Positions 1 to 9,700 of a DNA stretch of 64,000 nucleotides are shown here, in pieces. Source of the stretch: Hirsutella rhossiliensis (lineage: Eukaryota; Ascomycota; Sordariomycetes; Hypocreales; Ophiocordycipitaceae); the NCBI RefSeq assembly GCF_020360975.1, contig NW_025408672.1, forward strand, positions 806,001-870,000. Reading direction: 5' to 3'. Within the stretch, counting starts at the first letter, position 1. Each line of letters begins with the position of its first letter. A model generated the notes under the pieces. That model saw only the letters and a list, made by a program, of their open reading frames with translations, ran no database searches and was not told where the DNA came from. A program made the position numbers and the translations under genes.

Positions 1-562
1 TAATTTTACTACTAGCCTTTTCCTTTTATATAGCTCTAGGAACTATAAATAGCTAATATTATACTTATACTAGTTTTTATTAAACTAGTCTTTAAGTATT
101 AGCTCTTCGTAGCCTATAAGGATTTATATATAAATATCTATATCTATTTCGGTATATATAAAGGCATTTTTTATATTATATTATAGTAGAGCGTAATTAT
201 TAGAAATAGCTATTATAAGTAGTATTTTAATAGATTTAGGTCTTACTATTATAGAAAAGGTTTTTAAATAATCTAGGCTATAGACCTAATTAAATCCTTA
301 TACTATATAACGGGCTTTATATTTAATAATATTATTATTATTATCCCGCTTTAATTTATAAACTTAACGGCCGCTAAGGGCCTTCTTATTACTAGGAAGA
401 GGCTTTAATTCCTAGGTATTTTAGTTTAAGAGCTCTTTTATTTCTAGAAATATAGCTCTTTTCTATTCTATAGCTTCTAAGCAATTTATAGCCTATTTAA
501 ATATTTTAGGCTCTATAATATCCTTATTTTCTAGTAAAGATAGAATAATCCCTTTACTTTTA
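1..562 (-). pseudogene. Copia-B pol, reverse transcriptase N-terminal part
   Basis: On the minus strand, reading through a few stops, this encodes the start of a Ty1/Copia reverse transcriptase. Visible family blocks are GRxVYKLKRD, then IIKYKARYIVQGF, then YLKTFSTIVRP and IKNAFIYTEID, with the 'D-x-K-x-A-F' catalytic Asp of RT motif A replaced by Asn (IKNAF for VKTAF/DVKNAF types). The YVDD box lies beyond the window edge. It is the direct continuation of the integrase half at 13911-16600; the gap is the LINE-1 insertion. Stops are mostly TAA/TAG where Gln or Trp is expected, as RIP produces. Confidence 0.85.
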
Positions 563-574
563 CTATTTAATATA
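563..574. repeat. LINE-1 target-site duplication, left copy
   Basis: The 12-mer CTATTTAATATA is repeated exactly at 13899-13910. It flanks the 3' end of LINE-1 on the left and its 5' end on the right. A 12-bp duplication next to an (ATT)n tail is typical of target-primed reverse transcription. Confidence 0.85.
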
Positions 575-852
575 TTATTATTATTAAGATTATACTAGGG
601 ACCTAGCTAGAGGTATCTAAAACTTCGATATTAAATAGGAGGGAAAAACTAAAGTGCCTAAAGGAAAACCCTCCCCTCTTTTAGTATAGGTCTACCTTAA
701 ACGAGGTCTTAATAATAGTATATAAGAAATTTACGCTAGCTACTACGGGCTTCTCCCGCGTATTTACTTTTCGGCGTAGGCCCTCTTAAGCTATAGCCGC
801 TTCTATCTTAAGCGGCCGCGGCCCAGGCTCGCTAGCCTAGGCCTAGGGTTAT
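575..852 (-). repeat. LINE-1 3' end, tail shared with the SINE family
   Basis: The terminal part of LINE-1 (minus strand), ending in a short (TAA)n tail at 575-586. The stretch 575-700 aligns well with 25142-25265 in the SINE, including a GC-rich hairpin (GGAGGG near 647 and CCCTCC near 670). A second matching block is near 716-745. Position 852 is where Copia-A copy 1 enters, with target duplication GTTAT at 848-852 and 7206-7210. No coding signal is recognised in 745-852. Confidence 0.7.
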
Positions 853-1330
853 TATCGCGAAGCGTGGCCTAATTTCGTAGTTCTCGGAGATATCCCTTAG
901 TAAGAGGGACCTAGGAAGCTAAAAAACAGGTTTTAAGGAAGGATCTAAAAGGAGGTGCAGAGAGGAGGGTAGGGGTAAGAGGGGAAGTAGAAGTAGCGAT
1001 AGCTTCCTATAGAGGTAGCGAGAGATAAGACGGATATACCGGCAATAGCTAGAAATGAGGGGAAAAACCAGCAAAAAGCTTAGTAGTTAAAAGTATATTA
1101 GTAGCTTCTTTAAGTAGGATCTTCTTTATTAATTAAGATGCTAGATAGGTATAAAGAAGAGCGTTAGATAGAGGAAAGAAAGATAATTAAGGTAATATAA
1201 TAATTACTTCCCTATTATAATTACTGCCCCTATAAGAATTAAATATCTCTGCCCTACCTATCCGACCCCTTACTTTTAATTTTACCTTTATAAATATTTT
1301 TATATACTTCTTATATCTCTCTTTACGAGA
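853..1330 (+). repeat. Copia-A copy 1, 5' LTR
   Basis: Starts TATCGCGAAG, the RIP form of TGTCGCGAAG seen unmutated at 60347, and ends ...TACGAGA. It matches 6729-7205 over its whole length; the differences are mostly C/T and G/A. The primer site follows at once at 1331. Confidence 0.93.
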
Positions 1331-1345
1331 GTTATAAGCCTAGGA
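1331..1345 (+). promoter_or_regulatory. Copia-A primer-binding site (initiator tRNA-Met, half-tRNA type)
   Basis: GTTATAAGCCTAGGA (GTTATAAGCCCGGGA in copies 2 and 4) follows the LTR directly. Undoing one TpA to TpG gives GTTATGAGCC, complementary to the anticodon arm of initiator tRNA-Met (GGCTCATAAC), not to a tRNA 3' CCA end. Drosophila copia uses the same region after internal cleavage of the tRNA. The family match is from knowledge; the sequence match is seen. Confidence 0.75.
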
Positions 1346-1475
1346 GGAATAGTATTCCTATACCTTCCGGCTACTATAAAAGGCACCTTTCTTATATCCC
1401 TCGTAGCTTCCTTTTACCCCTCTTACTAGAAAAGCCGATTTTTAACCGACCTTTCTACCCCCTCTTCCGTAATAA

Positions 1476-4400
1476 TATCGAAAAACGACTCCTCTACTAT
1501 CCCTATAGTCCGTAGGACGATTCTAGTAGAGCCCTAAGATTAGGATAAGTAGGTAAAGGAGCTATAGGCTCGTATAGATAGGACTATCTATAATTTAGTC
1601 TTCTTTAATAAGCAGGACCCTCTTAAGCCCCCTCTTTATCTTAGCGCAACGGAATTTATAGAGGGAGTATCCCTCTTCTCCGAGCTAACCTCCGTAGAGT
1701 AAAGAGCTTTTTCTACTACCTTAGGTAACTACGAGAGTCACCGAAAGGAATACCTCTATGAGACGAAGCTGCTAACTACTATACGCACGGCTATAATAGA
1801 ATCCGTTAGTGCCGTAAAGCTAATCTCTCTTTAAGAGGAAGAGACCCCTAGGTAGTAGCTTTTAAAGCTCGAGACCTCGATAGCTCCCTCGAGGGGCTAT
1901 ATAACTAACTATATTAGGAAGACCTATACGGTATACCTAGGAGCCTTTTCTGCTAGGAACCTACTAGCTTCTTCGTGGCTAGCTAAGTAGGAAGAAATCC
2001 TCGAGGAAGCTAACTAATACTTCCTAATAGAAGCTCTTTCCGGCTAGTAGCTATAGGATATATCTCTGCTAATAAAGCCTATTAGTAACGGTTACTCGAC
2101 TATCTTTTAAGAAGCTAGCCGGGAACTAAACGAAGAAGCTATAAGAGTGCAATAATAAGCAGTCCTATTCCTTCGTAGCTAGCACTCGACCTAGACGGTT
2201 CGACCTGCTGCCCCTGCAGCTGCTATAGCCCCTATTGCTGCGGCCCCCGCTGCTGCTGCGGCTGCTATTGCCCCTCCGGCTCCTCCTCCCTCGAGAGCCT
2301 TAACACCGTCTTTAACGGCTGCCCCGGTCCCGGCCCCGGCTTCGCATCTTACTCCGGGCCCGGCCCCGGCCCCGTTAGTCCGTCCGGCCCGACTAGTCCC
2401 CTAATAAACCTTTTAGTCTATTAGTCGAAAAATCAGGGAACTAGTCGAAATCGAACCTCTTCGTTAAAATTAGCAATAAGGGGTAAAAAGGGGGGGTTTT
2501 TAAGCAGACCTTCTAGACCAGGACGAGGATTCCTCGAAGAAATAAACGAGAAGGAATCGACCTACCTACTAAGTATATAAAATGCCCTATTAGCTAGAAG
2601 ACTACTAGTAGGTCTTCGAGGAAAACCGACCTAAAGGAGGTAACCCTTTAAAGAGGCTATAAGAAATAGTATAATAGTCTCTTAAGGAGGACCCCTCGTT
2701 ATAGAAGAAGATAGATAAGATTTAGGTTGCTAAGAAATAGTAACTAATAACGCCGCTGCCCTTATTCGAGCCGTAAATTCGAGGAAAAATCGTTAGTATA
2801 GTAAATCCGGCCTTTGTCTTCCCTATAGATTAATAAGGCTAAGACCAACCGTTAAAGCCCTCCGATTATCCCCTACGAAAATTAGCTATCCTCGACTCCG
2901 GTGCTTCCCTCGATATCTATAATATACCCCTACGATTCCGGTCCTTTAAGAAGGCACGGAGGGAATATCTTATTGCTAGGGAATTAACTATATAGATAGA
3001 GGGGTACGGAAGGGTGAATTTCACGATAAAATTACCTAATAGGTCTATATAAATTCTATGGCGAAAAAGGGTAGTATTTTGCCCTTAATTTTTAATAAGC
3101 CTAATTTCCTTCCGCTTTCTTCGAGAGGAAGGAATCTTCTAAGACACGACGTCTAAGCTTATAAGGCTAGTCTAGAAGAATTAAACGATTAAACTTATCG
3201 AGGAGAAATTCGGTTAATTTATTCTCGAATTCCGACCTATTCTTAGGAAGGAACCTCTCGAGAAGTTAGCTTTCCCTACTAGGAGGAATAGGTCTACTAT
3301 AAAGGACCCTCTTCTAGCAGCCTAAGGAGACGGCATTCTTTAGCACGTACGACTTAGTTATCCGGGCCCCCTAGCTTTATATAAGCTAGGCTAATAATAA
3401 GGCGTACGAATAAGGGGCCTAAAGACCGTTAAATATAAATACTACGGCTAAGGAAAGACTAGAAGACGAATTTCTAGACGAACCCCTTTACGGCCGGACT
3501 AGCTATATAAGGAAATTTAGGTCGACTAGACCGACGTCTCTAGGAACTAAGAAAGCTTCGTTAGGGTAATGTTTTTTATAGACGCTTTTTTAGGGATAGT
3601 TTTCCCTTATTTCTTACGGACCTACCTAAGTAAGTATAACTAGTCTACCTTCTAGGACTTCGTTAACTAGATAAAATCCTACTTTAGCTATAAGGTAAAG
3701 AAGATACGGTCTAATAGAGAGCTATTTACGAAGGATATCTTAAATTAGCTTCGAAAAAGGGGTATTTTACCCCTATTATTAGCACCGAATACCTAGGCCT
3801 AGAACGGAGGGGCAGAAAGATTAGGTGGTGCTATAATAGAAAGGGCCCGTATAATAAGACTTACTACGAGGCTTCCCTATAACCTTTAGAGGGAAGTCGT
3901 TAAGACCGCCTATTACCTTTAGAACCGGACCCTAAGGGACCCTAGGGGCCTAAGGGACTATAGGGACCTAGAGACCCTTTTTAAGACCTAAGGAATAGAC
4001 TAGAAATCTCCCTTTAAGCTCTTTATAAAGAAGAGGGCCTCGCTAGCCTACTATTATACCTACGGCTATAAGGTATACGCTATAACTACTAATATATAGT
4101 TAAAAAGGAAGAAGAAAAGAAAGCTTAATCCTAGAGCCTTTATTAGTTACCTCGTTAGTTATAATTCTATTAATATCTTCCGGATTTAGATTCCTCTTTT
4201 ATAAAAGGTTATTTCGACTAGGGATATAGTTTTCGACGAATCTAGCTTCTTCGATAAAAAGAGGGATTAATAGCCCCTCTTACTCTTATAACGTTAGCTA
4301 ATTTAAAAGATCTAAATCCCCCCTTCTTAATAGTCTTAAGAAGAGGTCCTAGATAAGAAAACGGAAGAAGAAACCGACGTCGAAGTAGTCGAGGATAACG

Positions 4401-6700
4401 CCGACTTCGAAGAAGAAGAAGAGGAAGCTGCTAGATTAGATAATCTAGATAAAGAAGGAGACTATAGGAAAGCGGTAGAGCTAGAATACGCCTGCCTCCC
4501 TACGCCTCCTCTTATAGAATAAGAAGAAGATCTAAAAGCAGCTTTTTCTATTAGTCTTCCTATCTTAACCCCTAAGGGGGTAGGAAAGGCACCTCTCTTA
4601 AAGGATTACCTAGCTGCCTTTGTATCCTTGCTTCGAGAAGCAAAGGAAGGTATAGGGCCCGATACGGTTACTAAAGAAGACTAACCTCTCCCCTATTTCG
4701 ATCGTTTTTCCGACTTCTATCTAACGCCTATAGAAGATAGTTCCTACGGAGCATTTATAGCAGGCCGGCTTTTTAAGCTACTATTAGTAAGGAAGGTATA
4801 TAAAAGAGACCTCCTAGACCTACTAGCGAACTAGAAGTAGCTAGAAAAACACCCCTTTAGAGACTAGTTTTTCTAGGCCTAGAAAGACTACCTAGCCTTA
4901 TACGAAGAGATAGGGTCTTTCGAAGAGGTCCTTAAGGATAAAGTAAAAGGAAAATAGGTCCTTAGCTATAAGTAGGTCTTTATCTATAAGACTAATAAAC
5001 ATAGCTTCCTTTAAAAGTATAAGGCCTAGCTAGTTATCTATAAGAATTAATAGGAAAAAGGGGATCTACCTACTAAGGTAACTACCCTAGTAGAGATATC
5101 CTTTTAGACCTTTATAGCTATAGTAGTAGAATTCGACCTCGAGCTCGATTAGATAGATATAGTTAACGCCTTTATTAACTGCCCCCTTAAGAAAGAAGAA
5201 GTTATCTATATATAACTTCCTCTTAGTTTCTAATAACTAGGAAAGGTTCTATAGCTTAGGAAAGCTCTATACGGACTACGAAGATTACCCTTTCTTTAGT
5301 AATAGTATTTAACCGGTTCCCTTAAAGCCCTAAGCTTTAAGAAAGTCCCTTAGGAACCGTATATAATATAGAAGGGTAATATTACAGTCTTCTTCTATAT
5401 CGACGATATTATCTAGGCCTACCTAAAAGAGGAAGAAGCTACTATAAGGGAGGCTATATAAGGCCTATAATAAAGGTATAAGATAACTAGGCTAGGGGAG
5501 CTAAAGTAGTTCCTAGGGATACGAATCCTTTAGAATAGGTCTTAATAGACTACCTAGCTTACCTAGGACGCCTATATCGATAAGGTCGCTTATAAATTCC
5601 TCCCTAATTCTATCGATAAGAAGCTTCCCTCTACGCCTATATTAGACGAAGAGCTTTTACCTAATCCGTCCTTTTAAGCTAGGGAGTAAGAGAAACACCG
5701 ATATTAATAGAAGGTAGGCTCCTTGCTTTTTTTAGCTATTTTTACTAGACCGGATATCTCTTTTATAGTCTCCTAGCTAGCTAGGTATAACTAGAATCCT
5801 AGCCCTAGGCATTAAGAAGTAATAAATAGAGCTATCCTTTATCTCTATTTAACGAGATTATATAGTCTATGCCTAAGAGGGTAGGGAAGGAAACTAGCTA
5901 CCGAAATCTTTCTTTATTCGAGCGATTCGTCCTTTACGGATAATTTATTAGATAGAAAGAGCTTATAGGGGTATATTATATCCCTTTTTAAAGGAACTAT
6001 TGCTTAGGGAGCTTCGAAGTAAGCTACCGTTACGACTTTTAGTATAGAGGTAGAGCTACTAGCTCTTTTAAAAGCATTAAAAGAAGCGATTTTCCTTAGC
6101 TAGCTACTAATATCTCTACGACTATAAATTCCGACCCTATTATTTATAGAATACAATAATATATAGACTATATAAATTCTTATAGAAAACGTAAAGCTAT
6201 TGACCTAGCTATAGTATATCGATATCTACTAGTATTAGTTACGCTAAGAGGTTTAAAGGGGACTTATTTCCGTCCGTTAGGTTTTAATAGTATTAATAAA
6301 AGCCGACGGTCTTATAAAGCCCCTACTAAAGTAGAAGCTAGCTATCTTTTTATAGTAAAATAGGCTAGAAGACGTCTATAAGAAGCTGTCCTTAGAGGCC
6401 CGCCTTAAGAGTCTACGAGAGGAGCTAATAGCCTATACGAGAAGGTAACGTCTATAGCCGAAGAAAAGGAAGAGGTCTTCCCTTTAAAGGGCCCCTTATT
6501 TAATTAGGTTTCTCCCTTTTAAGAAGGCCCCCTTTCTTATAGGACTTTCCCCTCTTTAGGCCCTTATTCCTTAAGTAGGTCTAAAAGAGCCTAGGAACCT
6601 AAAAGGGCCCTTACTTTCCTTAAGTAAAGGGATAAGTATAGAGCTAAGAACCTCTTCTATACGCTTACTAGCCCGAAGCCGTATTAGCTATACCCCTACT
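1476..6700 (+). pseudogene. Copia-A copy 1 gag-pol polyprotein, broken
   Basis: One long frame with many TAA/TAG stops. Gag begins near 1476, where ATG reads ATA. An Ala/Pro-rich linker spans about 2205-2400. The protease box LDSGASLDIY is intact at 2891-2920. Pre-integrase H/C residues lie near 3340-3460 and the integrase core about 3530-4150. An acidic linker lies near 4370-4460. The reverse transcriptase spans about 4950-5500 with FYIDDI intact at 5393-5410. Copia-type RNase H with the STEAEL block lies near 6030. The order protease-integrase-RT-RNase H is diagnostic of Copia. Stops fall where Gln and Trp are expected. No frame of useful length survives, so the element cannot make protein, although both catalytic Asp of the RT box are still encoded. 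Confidence 0.92.
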
Positions 6701-6728
6701 ATAAGGGCAGGCTATAGCTAAGGGGGTA

Positions 6729-7205
6729 TATCGCGAAGCATAGCTTAATTTCGTAGTTCTTAGAGATATCCCTTAGTAAGAGGGACCTAGGAAGCTAAAA
6801 AATAGGTTTTAAGGAAGGAGCTAAAAGGAGGTATAGAGAGGAGGGTAGGGGTAAGAGGGGAAGTAGAAGTAGCGATAGCTTCCTATAGAGGTAGCGAGAG
6901 ATAAGACGGACATACCGGCAATAGCTAGAAAGGAGGGGAAAAACCAGTAAAAAGCTTAGTAGTTAAAAGTATATTAGTAGCTTCTTTAAGTAGGATCTTC
7001 TTTATTAATTAAGATACTAAATAGGTATAAAGAGGGGCGTTAGATAGAGGAAAGAAGGATAATTAAGGCAATATAATAATTACTTCCCTACTATAATTAC
7101 TGCCCCTATAAGAATTAAATATCTCTGCCCTACCTATCCGACCCCTTACTTTTAATTTTACCTTTATATATTTTTTATATACTTCTTATATCTCTCTTCG
7201 CGAGA
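6729..7205 (+). repeat. Copia-A copy 1, 3' LTR
   Basis: 477 bp, same sequence as 853-1330 with scattered transitions. It is preceded by the purine run AAGGGGGTA (polypurine tract) and followed by the target duplication GTTAT (7206-7210), which fixes the end at ...CGCGAGA. Confidence 0.93.
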
Positions 7206-7210
7206 GTTAT

Positions 7211-9700
7211 AGGTAGTAGTCTCTCTTTAAGGGGCCCGACTTATAAGCGCCTCTATTCCCTATAGCTCTTACGTTACCGCCGCGTAGCTATAGCCGCGTC
7301 GGCCTATCGGTCTATTAGTTAGTAGGGTAGGTAATATCCGGTTACCGGGCTAGGCACTAGTATAGGTCGCTCCTAGGTAGGGCTAGCTAATCGAAATTCG
7401 GTCGGCTAGCTCCGCTAATCGAAAATTAGTTCCCGCTTAGCCGCGTAACTTCTTAATTAAGGGCGCGGCGGCCTATATTTACTATCTATCGCGTAGTTAC
7501 TAATTACGCGCGCCCGGCTTATATATATATATATACCTACCTTTCTCCCTTAGTTTTATTCCTACCTCCTCTTACCTCTCTATCTATTATCTCTTTTATA
7601 GGCTTCGATTTCTTACCTACCTTATTTCTATATCCTTAGGTCTCTCTAATACTATATCTAAATCGTTCGCTATTACTTTATAATATCTAACTAAGAAGCT
7701 AACTTAAGTAGTAGTAGCTCGCCTCCTTTTAAGCCCCCTTTTTATAAGAAAGTTACTACTATAGCGGGTTTAAAGCGCTCTATCCTATATTTTATATATA
7801 TTAAGTGCCCTATTAGTAAGCTTATTTATAAGTCCTTTACTAGCTATTAAAACTAGTCTTATAAGTATTAGTCTTAGTTTTATCTTAGGTCGGTCTTACT
7901 TTTAATACTTTTTACTAACTTTACTAGCTATAAAAGCTAAAGCGTATATCGCTTACGCTAACTTTAACTAGTCCTATTACTAACTAAGTAACCTTATCCC
8001 GCTATAGTATAGTCTAAGTTCGGTGCTAATCTATATCTAGATTACCTTTAAGGGCGAGGAGGCCGCGTATGCCTTTTATTAGGTATAGTCTAAGGTCGAC
8101 CGCCCCTCCTTTATTAAGGGTTTAATATAAGAGTACCTTTACCGCGCTACTCTAGAAACTTATATTTACGCTAGTTAGAAGGCCCCCGCCGCTAAAGGTA
8201 AGGGCGCGTTAGGTAAGTCTACCTTTAGTTTAGTTATAGTTACTAAGAATATTAAGACGCTCGCCTTAGCTTTTACCCGTTTTATAAATAATATCCGCTA
8301 TATATATAAGTCCCTAGAAAAGCACTTAAGTAAGTTTAGTAATATTATTAAGGCCTTAGCCTAAGTTAGGCCTAAGTCGCTCTTAGTTACTTAAAAGACT
8401 CTTATAGCGGTTAATAATCTTATTAACTATTTCTATCTTATTACTAATAATAACTATAATAGTAAGAATAATAATAATAAATATACTAGGCTTAGTTTAG
8501 CCTTTTTTAGTAAAGGGAAGGGTAAAGGTAAGGGTAAAGCGACTATTACGTTTAAGGCTTTATTTAAGGCTAAGGCTAAGGGGTCTACCGCTATCTCTAT
8601 ACCTATAGTTATCTTAAAGTTAGTTTAGGATCCTACCGCGTCCCCCTTTATTAGCTCCGATACTAAACTATAGCCTAGTAGTTCTCTTATTACTAAGCTC
8701 GCTTTAAAGCGTCCCTGCCTCGTATCGCTTACTAACCCTATTAACGCCCTTAACTTCGTTTAATAGCGTCTCTATAGTTATCGCGGTTTAGTCTTAGCTA
8801 AGATTATTATTAGTCTTAACCTTAATTAGATTTATAGTTATAGTATAGGCTATAGCGATCGCCTTTATACCGCCGCTAGTATAGGTCTTACCTTAGTATA
8901 GTCCTTAGTTATTACTCTATCTTATAAGCTAGCTATTTAAACTAGCTTTAGTTTAGGTTTAAGGTTAGGTCTAGCTAGCTATCGCTAAGCTACTTATAGT
9001 AGTAGTAGTCCCTATACTCTTTATAAGTCCTAGGTTACTTCTTTCCGCGCTCTATATACTACCTTAGGAGGGTCTTATTATTCCCGCCGTAATAGTAAGG
9101 TAGATATTACTATCGATAAGTTAAGCTAAAGTTATAGTTTAAGGGCTAGTTATTAGCGCTATCTTAGTTCGGTTTTAAGTTAGGTCTTATTTAGTTATAG
9201 TCTTTTAATAGTAGGTCTTATTTTATAGCTATTAAAGCTAGCTTAGTTAGGTCTCCTTAGTTTTATTTAGTCTATAGTTTAAGCGGCGAGGTTTACGCTT
9301 AGTTTAGGTCTAGTTTAGTCGATACTATAGTCCTATTATCGTAAGTCCTCTCCCTTCCTAAGGTCTCCTTAATAAGGTAAGTAGTTAGCTAAGGTAGTTT
9401 TAGTTAAGGCCGCTCTATCTTTAGCGCGACCCTAAGGCTATTATTTATTATATTTATATATAGCCTTTAAGCTAGATCAAAGTAGCGGAGCTTATTTAAG
9501 TAAAGGAACTATTACGCTAGCGGCGCTACTATCTTTTTCCTTTAAAGGCCCGCTCTTATATCGCCTATATCCTAAGCTTATATTAAGAGGGATCCTCTTA
9601 CTTTTACTATTAATAGATAGTCGATTATTATATAGTAAATAGTATCTCTTTTTTATCTATAAGTATATATTAGTAAGACTATACTAAGGACTTATTAGTT
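7211..9700 (-). other. LINE-1 C-terminal/3' region, poorly recognisable
   Basis: By the nested structure this is the part of LINE-1 between the RT thumb (ending near 10090) and the 3' end. I cannot recognise a domain with confidence. Tad-like LINEs carry an RNase H here, but I did not find a clear DGS box. Both strands give long low-stop stretches, the plus strand from about 7620 to 10100 in particular, but a RIP-mutated sequence can look open in several frames. GC content is high near 7250-7530 (runs of GCGCG), with a TATATATATATA run at about 7520-7531. A short AAT-rich microsatellite lies near 8446-8485. No separate gene can be supported. Confidence 0.4.

Larger units (their letters stand above)
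853..7205 (+). mobile_element. Copia-A copy 1: full-length Ty1/Copia retrotransposon, RIP-inactivated
   Basis: A complete 6353-bp element with two LTRs of 478 and 477 bp and the 5-bp duplication GTTAT on both sides (848-852, 7206-7210). The order is LTR, initiator-Met half-tRNA primer site, gag, protease, integrase, reverse transcriptase, RNase H, G-rich polypurine tract near 6720, LTR. Integrase before RT makes it Copia rather than Gypsy. It is inserted in the 3' region of LINE-1. It is the only complete uninterrupted Copia-A copy here and so the reference for the others. Confidence 0.95.

Noticed and set aside
841..850. Telomere-like TAGGGTT motif
   Set aside because: A single occurrence next to an LTR, with no tandem TTAGGG repeats anywhere in the window.
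575..852. A third, truncated SINE copy
   Set aside because: First taken as a SINE fragment. The 12-bp duplication at 563-574 and 13899-13910 shows that it is the 3' end of LINE-1, so the similarity is a shared tail.
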